Part shown: one piece after another, positions 28,743-38,747 of the stretch
Layout: each line of letters opens with the position of its first letter
How positions within the stretch are numbered: the first letter of the stretch is position 1
DNA from: Aestuariibacter sp. GS-14
GTDB taxonomy: Bacteria; Pseudomonadota; Gammaproteobacteria; Enterobacterales; Alteromonadaceae
Direction: 5' to 3'
Assembly (NCBI RefSeq): GCF_006494365.1
Contig: NZ_VHIP01000003.1
Span: 371,105-435,104 of the forward strand
DNA: 64,000 nucleotides
Notes under the pieces: model-generated
What the model saw: only the letters and a program-made list of their open reading frames with translations
What the model was told of the DNA's origin: nothing
The model's database searches: none
Translations under genes and position numbers: made by a program

Positions 28743-29596
28743 GCGTCGATTTGATGTAACCAGCGAACAGTCGAAGTGGCCGTTACACCCATTTGCGGGG
28801 TGAGTTCGTTGAGGATATCGGTTAGCACAGCATCTATTTGCCACGCGGGGTTAATTAAACACACGCCAGAACCGTACATCCCAGTATCTGACGAGGCATC
28901 ATCAACACACAATTCTGCTTTGAGCACATTGTGAGGCAGCGATGCCAGACTCTCGCACATGGCTTCCGACTGACCGGTTTTGTCACCCGCCCGTTCAGAC
29001 AACAATGGATACCACAGTACAATTTGTGCCTGGGGCCAACGTTTAAGGATCTGTTCAACGGCGGCGATCACGGCGTTGTACTCTTTGCGCTGTTCATAGG
29101 GCGGATCGATTAAAATGGCGCCACGATTGGGCTTTGGCGGACACATAGCAATGGTGCCTTCCAGGCCATCGCGATGATGCACATGACTATGCCCATTGCC
29201 ACGATATTGTTTAATTGCACCGCGTAATCGTTCGAATTCGCCGGGATGAAGCTCCATCAAATGCAGCTGGTCGTTGTCGCGCAGTTGCGAAACCGAGATC
29301 AACGGAGAACCTGGGTACTGCTGACGCGCTACAAAATCGCCAATTACCTGCTGATACCGTCGTAACACAGGATGCTCAGGCTTCCAGTTTTGCAACAAGG
29401 CGACACCGCGTTTAAATTCCTGGGTTTTTAGCGCCTGCGCTCCGTCCAGCGGGTAACAGCCAGCACCTGCGTGAGTATCGATTAACGAAAACGGTTTGGT
29501 TTTCTGATGAAGCTTGTCTAATACAGCCAACCAGGTGATGTGCTTGATTAAATCGGCGTGATTACCAGCGTGGTAACCATGAAGGTAACTTAGCAA
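28739..29596 (-). CDS. rlmJ: 23S rRNA (adenine(2030)-N6)-methyltransferase
   Basis: A 285-residue methyltransferase beginning MLSYLHGYHAGNHADLIKH, the RlmJ signature start, with DTHAGAGCYPL for SAM binding and the N6-adenine motif DPPY at 164-167. It methylates A2030 of 23S rRNA in E. coli. The start is TTG with AGAGAG upstream; the family's fixed N-terminus makes this start convincing. The kinase-like gene overlaps its stop by four bases. Confidence 0.95.
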   Translation of the reverse strand: MLSYLHGYHAGNHADLIKHITWLAVLDKLHQKTKPFSLIDTHAGAGCYPLDGAQALKTQEFKRGVALLQNWKPEHPVLRRYQQVIGDFVARQQYPGSPLISVSQLRDNDQLHLMELHPGEFERLRGAIKQYRGNGHSHVHHRDGLEGTIAMCPPKPNRGAILIDPPYEQRKEYNAVIAAVEQILKRWPQAQIVLWYPLLSERAGDKTGQSEAMCESLASLPHNVLKAELCVDDASSDTGMYGSGVCLINPAWQIDAVLTDILNELTPQMGVTATSTVRWLHQIDA

Positions 29597-29641
29597 AGTC
29601 GGGCTCTCTAACTGAATAACGGCCTGCTATCTGTACAGCGG

Positions 29642-29676
29642 GCGTTAAAATTATGCCGGAGCCTGTTGCTCCGGCG
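29642..29676 (-). terminator. Terminator of the bkd operon
   Basis: A perfect 8-bp stem GCCGGAGC / GCTCCGGC with a 5-base loop (29655-29675), followed on the minus strand by ATAATTTTAA. It lies about 50 bases after the bkdB stop and before rlmJ. Confidence 0.75.
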
Positions 29677-29724
29677 TCAATTGCGTAAGTGTATCGCCGA
29701 CAACCTGCCTGTGACAATGCCAAA

Positions 29725-31350
29725 CTAGCGCAGCTTGCTCAGCATTTTTACCGGTTCACTAAGGTAATCGCACCACAGGTTGTTAAACTTCACCATGGTA
29801 GCGCCGTCGATTACCCGGTGATCGGCAGACCAGCTCAGGTGCATAATGGATGCGCTTATTACGTTACCATTCGCATCAAACCTGGGCAGGGTTTGCATTT
29901 TGCCTAACGCAACAATCGCCAGCTCCGGATGATTAATGATAGGCGTTGCCGTGGTACCACCCAGCACTCCCACATTGGAAATGCTTATTGTACCGCCTTT
30001 CAGTTGTTCAGAAGACAACTTACCGGCCCGGGCAGCCTGCACAATAGACTGCATTTGGCGGGCAATGTCCATTACGCTCAGATCCTGTACACCTTTAATA
30101 TTCGGTACCAGCAATCCAATCGGGCTGTCCACTGCAAAACCGATATTGTGATCGGTAAGGTAATCCAGCGCCGTTTCATCCTCGCTCAAACGCGCGTTGA
30201 AGATGGGATATTCCTGCATACATAACGACAACGCCTTAATAAAGAACGGCATGTACGTAAGTTTGATATCCTGCTTAGCAAACGTATCGCTCAGCATGGC
30301 TTTTAAGTTCATTAAACCCCGCATGTCCAGCTCTTCCGATACCGTAAAGTGCGGAATAGTGCTTACTGAACGGGTCATTTGCTTAGCCATAGCACGCTGA
30401 ACCGGCGTAAGTGGTACGCGTTTTACATCACCTGCCACAGGTTTCACCGACGCGTTGTTAACAGGCACGTTAACATCATTAGCATTGGGCTGGATAACAG
30501 CCGAATTCAGCACCGCCAGTACGTCTTTTTTCAGCACACGGCCCTTTTTACCCGTGGCATTTATCTGTTTTAAATCTACGCCATTTTCACGGGCAAGCCT
30601 GCGAACAGCAGGGCTGGCCGCAACTTTGCCTGAAATCATCTTAACAGGCTCTTCACTTCCTTCACTAAACCCATGCGATGGCTGATAAGTCGATTGCGCA
30701 ACAGGTTGGCTTTGCATACCAACTGAAGGTTCAGATTTAACCGTTGGTGTTTGCGGCGTATTAGCAGTAGCCATCGATGTAACAGCTTCTCTGCCTGCAA
30801 CGCGCATTTCAAACAGGGGTTCATGCACTTTTGCAATTTCACCCTCCTGATGATAACGCTTCGTCATGATACCGGCATATTTGGCGGGTATTTCCACTAC
30901 CGCCTTGTCGGTCATCACCTCTACTACCACATCATCTTCTTCCATATGGTCACCTTCATTCAGGTGCCACTTAACGATTTCGCACTCTACGATACCTTCA
31001 CCGATATCAGGCAGAATGAAGGTTTCATTGGCTACTGAAGGTGTTGTAACCTCAGTTGCAGGTGTTGGAGATGGCGTTTGAGCTGCACTCACCGGAACAG
31101 GCGCTTCAGTCTCGCCGTCGCGTGCCATCGCAAAAAGCGGCGCGTGTACTTTGGCAATATCACCAGCTTTATAAAATAATTTGGTAATGGTGCCTGAATG
31201 CATAGACGGGATTTGTACCGTCGCTTTATCGGTCATCACTTCTGCAACGGGTTGATCTTCCTCAACCCTGTCACCTTCTTTTACCAGCCATTCCAATAGC
31301 TCGCATTCCACTACGCCTTCGCCAATATCGGGCAAAATAAAATCTGTCAT
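29725..31350 (-). CDS. bkdB: Branched-chain 2-oxoacid dehydrogenase E2 (dihydrolipoamide acyltransferase), two lipoyl domains
   Basis: A 541-residue E2 subunit. Two lipoyl domains come first, with the lipoylated lysines at K42 (VMTDKATVQIP) and K149 (VMTDKAVVEIP), then a peripheral-subunit-binding domain (about 255-290, ASPAVRRLARENGVDL) and the catalytic acyltransferase domain ending with SADHRVIDGA, whose His and Asp are catalytic. Many bacterial BkdB proteins have a single lipoyl domain; the duplication is less usual. It is the third gene of the operon, 10 bases after bkdA2. No E3 gene follows, so a lipoamide dehydrogenase from elsewhere must complete the complex. Confidence 0.93.
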   Translation of the reverse strand: MTDFILPDIGEGVVECELLEWLVKEGDRVEEDQPVAEVMTDKATVQIPSMHSGTITKLFYKAGDIAKVHAPLFAMARDGETEAPVPVSAAQTPSPTPATEVTTPSVANETFILPDIGEGIVECEIVKWHLNEGDHMEEDDVVVEVMTDKAVVEIPAKYAGIMTKRYHQEGEIAKVHEPLFEMRVAGREAVTSMATANTPQTPTVKSEPSVGMQSQPVAQSTYQPSHGFSEGSEEPVKMISGKVAASPAVRRLARENGVDLKQINATGKKGRVLKKDVLAVLNSAVIQPNANDVNVPVNNASVKPVAGDVKRVPLTPVQRAMAKQMTRSVSTIPHFTVSEELDMRGLMNLKAMLSDTFAKQDIKLTYMPFFIKALSLCMQEYPIFNARLSEDETALDYLTDHNIGFAVDSPIGLLVPNIKGVQDLSVMDIARQMQSIVQAARAGKLSSEQLKGGTISISNVGVLGGTTATPIINHPELAIVALGKMQTLPRFDANGNVISASIMHLSWSADHRVIDGATMVKFNNLWCDYLSEPVKMLSKLR

Positions 31351-31360
31351 GTTTTGTCCC

Positions 31361-32338
31361 TTAGTAGTTCAGTACGCGCTTAATGGCTTCGTAAGTTTTA
31401 AATTCATCCGGCATGTATTCTTTTTCATGCGCCAGCGGAAAAGGAGTATCCAGGCCACACACGCGCGTGATCGGCGCTTCCAGGTACAGAAAACACTGTT
31501 CCTGAATACGCGCCGCAATTTCACTGCCAAAACCGGACGTAACCGGTGCTTCGTGGTTGATCAGCAAGCGACCTGTTTTCATTACCGACTCCGCAACCGT
31601 TTGCGCGTCCCAGGGAAGAATACTGCGTAAATCGATGATCTCGCATGACACACCATCTTCCAGCGCCATATCAGCCGCTTTTTTAATGGTTTCAACCTGA
31701 GCCCCCCAGGCCAGCAACGTAATGTCGTTACCTTCCTGTACAATGTCGGCTTTACCTAATGGGATGGTGTACTCTTCTTCTGGTACTTCGCATACTGAAG
31801 CGCGGTACAAGCGTTTTGGCTCCATAAACAGCACCGGGTTGTCATCGCGAATAGCCGACAACAGCAAACCTTTCGCCTGATACGGATCGCGGGGCACCAC
31901 CACTTTTAAGCCTGGTACATGACTGAAAAACGCTTCTGGCGACTGAGAGTGATATAAACCGCCAGAAATACCACCACCGTAAGGCGTGCGGATAGTAAGC
32001 GTACCGCAGGTGAACTGACCGCCTGAACGATAGCGAAACTTGGCGGTTTCATTCACGATTTGGTCGAATGCGGGAAAAATGTAATCACCAAACTGGATTT
32101 CGGCAACCGGTACACTGCCCTGCGCCGCTAAACCATTGGCAAAACCAATGATGCCCTGTTCGGTGAGTGGCGTGTTAAAGCACCGAGCTTTACCAAATTT
32201 TTCCTGTAGATTACTGGTTGCGCGGAATACACCACCAAAATAGCCAACGTCTTCACCAAACACCACGACTTTCTCATCGTCGGTCATGGCAGTGATCAGT
32301 GCCTGATTGATGGCTTGTAATAAGTTTAATTTTGCCAT
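31361..32338 (-). CDS. bkdA2: Branched-chain 2-oxoacid dehydrogenase E1 beta subunit
   Basis: A 325-residue E1 beta subunit. Conserved stretches are [35 protein letters not shown] and [19 protein letters not shown]. It combines with the alpha subunit to form the thiamine diphosphate site that decarboxylates the 2-oxoacids from valine, leucine and isoleucine. It begins 2 bases after bkdA1 with a GGGAG ribosome-binding site that overlaps the upstream stop region. Confidence 0.94.
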   Translation of the reverse strand: MAKLNLLQAINQALITAMTDDEKVVVFGEDVGYFGGVFRATSNLQEKFGKARCFNTPLTEQGIIGFANGLAAQGSVPVAEIQFGDYIFPAFDQIVNETAKFRYRSGGQFTCGTLTIRTPYGGGISGGLYHSQSPEAFFSHVPGLKVVVPRDPYQAKGLLLSAIRDDNPVLFMEPKRLYRASVCEVPEEEYTIPLGKADIVQEGNDITLLAWGAQVETIKKAADMALEDGVSCEIIDLRSILPWDAQTVAESVMKTGRLLINHEAPVTSGFGSEIAARIQEQCFLYLEAPITRVCGLDTPFPLAHEKEYMPDEFKTYEAIKRVLNY

Positions 32339-32340
32339 GC

Positions 32341-33525
32341 TTATTGCTCCCCTGACGTTTTAGGATATTTCGAAGGATACTTTTTCACGTGCGCAATTAA
32401 CGCATCGCGTTGCTCCTTCAAATGCCAGGGCACCTCGGCATACACATCTTCAACAATGTCGGCCAACGGATTTACCGCTACCTGTTCTGCGGTTTTTAAC
32501 GCAGCCAGAATGTCGCTGCGCGTTTGCTGCATAAATTGGTCTGTTGCGGCTTCGTCTAACCAGCCTTTACTGAGTAGCCATTGTTTAAAGCGCAAAAGCG
32601 GATCTTTCAAGCGCCATTTGTCTTCTTCGTTCTTAGAACGATAACCACTGGGATCGTCAGACGTAGAATGCGCAGCCAGTCGGTAAGTCATGGCTTCAAT
32701 CAATACAGGTTGATTGGTTTCCAGTGCCATTGCTCGGGCTTGTTTGGTAGCGCTGTAAACCGCCAATGGATCGTTGCCATCGACCCGAATGGTCTTCACC
32801 CCGTAGCCAATACCACGTGAGGCGATACCATCACCGGCAAACTGCTCCGCAGCAGGGGTAGAAATGGCGTAGCCGTTGTTACGGCAGAAGAAAATAACCG
32901 GGCAATTTAGTACTGCCGCCATGTTTACACCCGCGTGAAAATCCCCTTCTGATGCTGCACCTTCACCAAAATAACAGATGGTAACGGCATCTTTACCCGC
33001 CAATTTCTGCCCATAAGCATAGCCTGCCGCTTGCGGAATTTGTGTGCCCAGTGGCGACGAGATAGTCATGAAGTTCAGTGCTTTGTCGCCATAGTGGATG
33101 GGCATCTGGCGGCCTTTATTCGGGTCCAAACGATTAGAGAACATTTGGTTCATAAACTGTTCGGTACGGTATCCACGAAACGCTAATGCACCCTGCTCAC
33201 GATACTGGCTCATGATCATATCGTTTTCAGACAATGCCGCAGCACTGGCAACCGCCGCGGCTTCTTCGCCGGTGCTGGCAAGGTAAAAGCTGATCCGCCC
33301 CTGGCGTTGGGCAGCCACCATACGTTCATCCAGTAGGCGCGTGTAAACCATCGTGTGATAAATTTTACCAGCGAGTGTTTGGTCCATCTGCGGCACAGTT
33401 GCGCCCGGATAAATTTTTCCATCTGGATCAAGAATGGCCAGCATGGGAATATCGAGCAGCCCGTTTTCTATGATCTTAACCTCGTGCGTTAAGGCAACAT
33501 GGTCGAGGTGATTTCTGTCGTTCAT
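32341..33525 (-). CDS. bkdA1: Branched-chain 2-oxoacid dehydrogenase E1 alpha subunit
   Basis: A 394-residue E1 alpha subunit. The thiamine diphosphate motif runs from [11 protein letters not shown] (187-197) to RNN (215-217), and the phosphorylation-loop region [15 protein letters not shown] is typical of branched-chain rather than pyruvate complexes. First gene of the bkdA1-bkdA2-bkdB operon, with AGAGGA upstream of the ATG. In marine gammaproteobacteria this complex supplies acyl-CoAs from branched amino acids for energy and for branched fatty acids. Confidence 0.94.
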   Translation of the reverse strand: MNDRNHLDHVALTHEVKIIENGLLDIPMLAILDPDGKIYPGATVPQMDQTLAGKIYHTMVYTRLLDERMVAAQRQGRISFYLASTGEEAAAVASAAALSENDMIMSQYREQGALAFRGYRTEQFMNQMFSNRLDPNKGRQMPIHYGDKALNFMTISSPLGTQIPQAAGYAYGQKLAGKDAVTICYFGEGAASEGDFHAGVNMAAVLNCPVIFFCRNNGYAISTPAAEQFAGDGIASRGIGYGVKTIRVDGNDPLAVYSATKQARAMALETNQPVLIEAMTYRLAAHSTSDDPSGYRSKNEEDKWRLKDPLLRFKQWLLSKGWLDEAATDQFMQQTRSDILAALKTAEQVAVNPLADIVEDVYAEVPWHLKEQRDALIAHVKKYPSKYPKTSGEQ

Positions 33526-33863
33526 TGGCGTCCTCTAAAGGGATTTTTAACCTATATCTATCGTAGAACAGGTAATAAAGGAGCGTCTGACTAATTTAAC
33601 AATTAGTTTACGTTAACGTGAGGATAAACATTTCTTTGGAATCACAGAAACGTGATGGTTCTTCTACTTTTTTGCAAGATGTAAAACTCAGGTTAATTCA
33701 CTGCTAAAATTACGTGTAAATAATGCACTGAAAACTATTGGTGAATTGATCGGTCTTTATACAAAGTTTCGTAAAAGCCTATGACACCAGATAGCCTGAT
33801 GTGATAAAACTCGACAAAATTATAAGCCGACAGAAAACCGGCCACCGCTATGGAGTAGTATAA
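33526..33863. other. Divergent intergenic region between bkdA1 and the S8 peptidase
   Basis: These 338 bases separate a minus-strand operon from a plus-strand gene and so must hold two promoters. The region is AT-rich. I see no riboswitch, terminator or gene, and no promoter hexamer pair strong enough to call. The plus-strand ribosome-binding site GGAG at 33852-33855 decides the GTG start of the peptidase. Confidence 0.6.
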
Positions 33864-36800
33864 GTGAAGCCAATTTACACTGTGCCTTTCGTCGTATCAG
33901 GACTGTTACTCACCAGTACAGTTATTGCCGATAATCAGGCTATTGAACCAACATCGGTAAACAAACCAGTTAATGTAGTAACGCATCAAGCATCCAGCGC
34001 TACCGCAAATGCTTCAGAGAAACAACCTTATATTATTCGTCTCACCGAACCATCGGTAGCCCAGTACAGCGGCGGCATTCGCGGTTTTGAGGCTACCATG
34101 CCAGTTAATGCAACCAAAGGTAAACTCAGCCGGGTTAATTCCCAAAAGCGTGAAGTAACTGCGTACCGCAACTATTTAAAACAACAACAGGCGGGCCTGC
34201 TAAATCGCGTGGCATCCGTTACGGGTAACACCACACCGCTCAAGCAATTTCAGTATGCAATCAACGGTGTGGTAATGAACCTGACCGCTGCAGAGGCAGA
34301 AACAATCCGCAATTTCAGTGGTGTGAAAGCCGTAGAAGCTGACAAAAAGCTTAAATTGAATACCGATACCAGTACCGAATTAACTGGCGCACGACAAGTG
34401 TGGTCAGGCGCGGCAGACAGTGGCCTTGATGCCATGGGTGAAGGCACTGTTGTAGCCGTGTTTGATACTGGTATTAACACCGATCACCCTTCTTTTGCCG
34501 CGACCGGCGGCGATGGCTATACCCATACTAACCCATTGGGGTCGGGAAATTATTTAGGTGATTGTGCGGGTAGTTTCCCGGGCTTGTGTAACGACAAACT
34601 GATCGGCGTATACAGCTATTCACTGATCACCAGTCAGTACGCCGATACCGACGTATTTCCAATTGGACTTGATCGCAACGGCGAGGATTACAACGGGCAT
34701 GGTTCACACGTTGCAAGTACCGCAGCAGGCAACGTCCTGAATAACGTTCCTGTGTATGGTTTGGCGTTCGACGAGGAAGTCAGTGACGGCTATCCGGGTG
34801 AATTTGCCTTCAGCCAGATTTCCGGTATGGCACCTCATGCCAATATCATCGCATTTCAAACCTGTTTACCCGGTGAATCTGACGACAAATACACCGGTTG
34901 TTACTACAGTCTGGCGATCAGCGCTATTGATGATGCTATCGAAACAGGCATTGTAGACGTGATTAACTATTCGATTTCTGGTGGCGAGGCGGTATGGGGC
35001 GATGCACTCAGTGAAGCCTGGTTATCAGCCAATAACGCGGGTATTTTTGTAGCCCATTCTGCCGGAAACGATGGCCCCGCGGCAGCAACCAGCGATAAAT
35101 ATGCGCCCTGGATCACTCCGGTTGCAGCAACAGACCACGGTCGCGTAGTGGATTTCACAAAAACACTGTCTGGATTTTCTGGTGGGGTATCAGCGCCTTC
35201 CACAATAACCGGGCAAAGTAATACCGCAGGCATTACGGCTACCGTGGTGTACGCAGGAGATTACACCAATGCCAACGACCCCGACGGCGACCCGGCACAG
35301 TGTTTGGCACCATTCCCAGCAGGCACGTTTAATGGTGAAATAGTAATGTGTGATCGAGGCGAAATCGCCCGGGTACAAAAAGCCAAAAATGTCGCAGACG
35401 GCGGTGCCGGTGGTTATATTCTGGCAAACGTGTCGGCCGATGCCAATAACCTGGTAGGTGATGTATATGTAATCCCCGGTATTCACGTTAGTCTCGCTGC
35501 GGGTAATCAGTTACGCACCTGGTTGGCAAGTGGTTCAGGCCACAGAGCGACGATTTCTACTACGTCGGGTACCTTGTCTATTGATGAGGATTCGTTAGAT
35601 ACGGTGGCGAGCTTTTCATCGCGCGGTCCTAATACCGAAATAAGCACATTGCTGCCCATGGTGAGCGCACCGGGTGTACAAATTTATGCAGCCTATGCCG
35701 ATGAACATTACGGCCACGAAACCACCAGTCCTGCCCCAGCGGATTACGCTTACCTGGATGGCACATCAATGGCGTCTCCTCATGTAGCGGGCGCTGCCGC
35801 ACTGGTACGTCAGGTAAATCCCACCTGGAGTGCCGATGCTATTCGATCAGCGCTGATGATGACTGCCGAATCGAATTTGCGGGTGGCGGGTTCATTGGAT
35901 GATGCCAACTGGCTGGATATGGGATCGGGTCGTATTCAGGTGAACAAAGCGGTAAACGCCGGTTTAATTATTGAAGAAACACAAGCCAATTACGAAGCCG
36001 CCGACCCAGATCTTGGAGGAGAACCCAAAGATCTTAATATACCGGCGCTGGTAGACAACAATTGCTTAATTGAATGCAGTTGGCAACGCACATTCACCGC
36101 CACAAAAGCGGGTAGCTGGACTGTCGCCGGCGATGCCATGGCGAGCGGCCTTGAAGTGTCGGTGTCACCGGCCTCATTCACTCTTGCAGCAGGGCAATCT
36201 CAAACAGTTACCGTTACTGTAAATACCTGGAACGCCAATGATGGCGACTGGGAATTTGCGCAGATATTACTCACTTCAGCAAATTCACCTGATTTACACT
36301 TGCCAGTTGCAGTAGTGGCTTCCAATGGCAACTTCCCTGATGACATTAGCCAAACCAGCTACCGCAACGCAGATTCACTGCTAATCAAGGATTTGGTTGC
36401 CATTGAGATTACTGACTTTACAGCCCGTGCATCGGGTTTAGTAGCCGCGACTGTAGTTAACGAATCCCTGGCTGAAGATTCAGATAATGATACCTTCCTG
36501 GATGACATTGACGATGGTGTCTATCTTCAGATAGTTGAAGTAGAAGAGAATACCGACCGCCTTGTGGCATTGATTAGCGACTCCACTGCGCCAGATTTGG
36601 ATTTGTTTGTGGTTTTCGATATCAACGGTGATGAGTCAATTTCCACCTCTGAAATCATTGCAGCATCTACCACGGGAAGCTGGGATGAATACGTTAATAT
36701 TGCGCATCCCGATGCCGGTACCTACTACGTATTTGTGCAAAACTACACCGGATCAAACCGGGCAACCGATGACTTTGTATTAGAATATGCCGTTGTTCCA

Positions 36801-38660
36801 GCGGTAGACGAAGGTACATTATCCGTTGACGGGCCAACCAGTGTTGCCCTTCGGGAACCCTTCGACATGCGTGTAAGCTGGCAACTGCCAGACAGCCTTG
36901 AAGGCGACCGCTACTTTGGCGCAATTGTAGTAGGCAGTGACGCCGATAACCCGGCCAATCTAGGTACCATTCCGGTGGATCTGGTGCGCGGTATAAACGA
37001 TGTAACAATGGCCGCTACGTCATCTGGCCGTGTTGGTCCCGGTGATGTCGCGAGTTATGCAGTTACCGTTAAGCGCAATAATACCAATGAAAACCGCGAT
37101 TACGAGATAAGCGTAACCGTTCCGGATGGTACATCTGTGGTTAACGGAAGCGTTGGTAATGGCGGAGTGGTAAACGGTAAAACGATTGCGTGGCAGGTTA
37201 CCCAAACGGCCAATGGCACATCCGCGTCTTACGACTTAACGTCAAACCAGAGCGATCCTCAGTGCACTGTGCCCAATGTGGGCCAGGGTACCGGATACAT
37301 CGATCTTCAGGCACTGGGTTACAAAGCCAATTTCAGCTCACTGGATACGGCACTGGCTAACTACCCTATTCAGTTTGAGGTATTAAACGACACCCTCAAC
37401 AGCCTGAATGTGTCGTCTAAAGGCTTTATCACCAGTACAGATGCGCGTGTATCTGCGCGTCCTGGTATCAACCAATCATTAACCCGATTGCAGAATAATG
37501 CGGTAACACTGGCCCCCTTCTGGCGCGACTGGTCGTTCGCTACAACGTCTGACGCGGGTATCGCCGCAGCGTCTTTTAATAATGGCAAGGTGTCAGTCAT
37601 TGAATGGCGCGGTATGGTGTCGGGTACTGAATCTGCCGATTTCGAGGTGATCCTAGTGCACGATGCTGCTAATGGTGAGCCTTCGGTTATGTTTGCCTAC
37701 AACAATGTTACTCTGCACGATGATTCAACACCATCAACCATTGGTTATGCCAGTGAAAGCACCCAAAGCGGTGGCCATTTTGGTTATATCAGCGCGGCTG
37801 ACAACAGTGTTCAGGCTTCGGTGGTAAACGCAATTTCGTCGGGCACAGTGCTGTGTTTAACCGATAATTCGTCTATCCAGGCGGCTGGCGATACCACTCT
37901 GTCATTCTCGCTTCGTTTAGATAATAACGCCAATATCAGTGGTGCTGTGCTGGTAGCCCTCACCTCCTCGGTAACCAATATTCCGGGCACGGGTAGCGAG
38001 TCACTGGCAGCTAACAGTGATGTACAGGTACATGCTGCGCCGATTATTTTGATCAACGGCGCAACCACAGCCAGCCTGTCGATGACCGAACAACAAGCGA
38101 CGGTATTGCCTGTAACAGTGTCCGACGCCAACGGTGACAGTGTTACGCTGAGCGTTGAACAACTCAGCGGCCCCGCTGCTTCGGTATCGGTAAGTGGTGA
38201 AACGATAACGGTTACGCCAGCCTCTGCGGCGAGCGGCAACACGATAGTGCTTAAAATAACAGCCACTGATGAGTTTGGTTACAGCAGCTCAGCACAGGCT
38301 ACGGTAACGGTGACTGAAAATCAGCCTCCGGTACTTACCGTAAGTGCGCCATCCAGCGTACAAGAAGGTAGTACCATTACAATACGTGCTACGGCTACCG
38401 ATCCTGAAGGTGACACAGTCACCTTTACCATCAACGGTGTGCCGGGCTCTTCATTCAGTAGCACCGCACCAGAGACGGATAGTTCTACCACGGTTAACTT
38501 TACCGTCACGGCTACCGACGGTAATTCAACCGTAACACAATCCGTTAGTGTAACCGTAACTAACCGCCCAAGTAGTGGCGGCGGTAGTTTGGGCATTGGC
38601 TTGTTGATTGGTCTGGCACTGCTAACCTTGCAACGTGCCAGAAAACGTGTAATGCACTAA
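33864..38660 (+). CDS. Secreted subtilisin-like S8 peptidase with PA domain and GlyGly-CTERM tail
   Basis: A 1598-residue secreted protease starting at GTG with GGAG eight bases upstream. Order: signal peptide (about 1-23), I9-like propeptide (about 50-170), S8 catalytic domain with Asp near 199 (VFDTGINTDH), His near 278 (NGHGSHVAS) and Ser near 635 (GTSMASPHVAG), with a PA domain inserted around 450-560. Then follow a fibronectin-like domain, a prepeptidase-like C-terminal stretch with Asp-rich segments, and cadherin/Ig-like repeats. The last 28 residues are SGGGSLG, a hydrophobic helix and RARKRVMH: the GlyGly-CTERM signal recognised by rhombosortase. Likely cell-surface or released protein degradation. 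Confidence 0.93.
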   Translation: MKPIYTVPFVVSGLLLTSTVIADNQAIEPTSVNKPVNVVTHQASSATANASEKQPYIIRLTEPSVAQYSGGIRGFEATMPVNATKGKLSRVNSQKREVTAYRNYLKQQQAGLLNRVASVTGNTTPLKQFQYAINGVVMNLTAAEAETIRNFSGVKAVEADKKLKLNTDTSTELTGARQVWSGAADSGLDAMGEGTVVAVFDTGINTDHPSFAATGGDGYTHTNPLGSGNYLGDCAGSFPGLCNDKLIGVYSYSLITSQYADTDVFPIGLDRNGEDYNGHGSHVASTAAGNVLNNVPVYGLAFDEEVSDGYPGEFAFSQISGMAPHANIIAFQTCLPGESDDKYTGCYYSLAISAIDDAIETGIVDVINYSISGGEAVWGDALSEAWLSANNAGIFVAHSAGNDGPAAATSDKYAPWITPVAATDHGRVVDFTKTLSGFSGGVSAPSTITGQSNTAGITATVVYAGDYTNANDPDGDPAQCLAPFPAGTFNGEIVMCDRGEIARVQKAKNVADGGAGGYILANVSADANNLVGDVYVIPGIHVSLAAGNQLRTWLASGSGHRATISTTSGTLSIDEDSLDTVASFSSRGPNTEISTLLPMVSAPGVQIYAAYADEHYGHETTSPAPADYAYLDGTSMASPHVAGAAALVRQVNPTWSADAIRSALMMTAESNLRVAGSLDDANWLDMGSGRIQVNKAVNAGLIIEETQANYEAADPDLGGEPKDLNIPALVDNNCLIECSWQRTFTATKAGSWTVAGDAMASGLEVSVSPASFTLAAGQSQTVTVTVNTWNANDGDWEFAQILLTSANSPDLHLPVAVVASNGNFPDDISQTSYRNADSLLIKDLVAIEITDFTARASGLVAATVVNESLAEDSDNDTFLDDIDDGVYLQIVEVEENTDRLVALISDSTAPDLDLFVVFDINGDESISTSEIIAASTTGSWDEYVNIAHPDAGTYYVFVQNYTGSNRATDDFVLEYAVVPAVDEGTLSVDGPTSVALREPFDMRVSWQLPDSLEGDRYFGAIVVGSDADNPANLGTIPVDLVRGINDVTMAATSSGRVGPGDVASYAVTVKRNNTNENRDYEISVTVPDGTSVVNGSVGNGGVVNGKTIAWQVTQTANGTSASYDLTSNQSDPQCTVPNVGQGTGYIDLQALGYKANFSSLDTALANYPIQFEVLNDTLNSLNVSSKGFITSTDARVSARPGINQSLTRLQNNAVTLAPFWRDWSFATTSDAGIAAASFNNGKVSVIEWRGMVSGTESADFEVILVHDAANGEPSVMFAYNNVTLHDDSTPSTIGYASESTQSGGHFGYISAADNSVQASVVNAISSGTVLCLTDNSSIQAAGDTTLSFSLRLDNNANISGAVLVALTSSVTNIPGTGSESLAANSDVQVHAAPIILINGATTASLSMTEQQATVLPVTVSDANGDSVTLSVEQLSGPAASVSVSGETITVTPASAASGNTIVLKITATDEFGYSSSAQATVTVTENQPPVLTVSAPSSVQEGSTITIRATATDPEGDTVTFTINGVPGSSFSSTAPETDSSTTVNFTVTATDGNSTVTQSVSVTVTNRPSSGGGSLGIGLLIGLALLTLQRARKRVMH

Positions 38661-38679
38661 GCATGTGACATAATAAAAC

Positions 38680-38715
38680 AGCCCGCACGATGTAATGTCG
38701 TTGCGGGCTTTTTTA
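38680..38715 (+). terminator. Terminator after the S8 peptidase
   Basis: AGCCCGCA at 38680-38687 pairs with TGCGGGCT at 38702-38709, followed by six T. It lies 20 bases past the peptidase stop. The next gene is convergent, and the A-rich flank may let the hairpin act for it too. Confidence 0.9.
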
Positions 38716-38747
38716 TGGGACTAATTCTTCATGGAGATGGGTTTTAC

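Noticed and set aside
28743-28844. Upstream extension of the kinase-like protein by 34 codons
   Set aside because: It lies wholly inside rlmJ in another frame and lacks a ribosome-binding site; the ATGA overlap gives the natural start.
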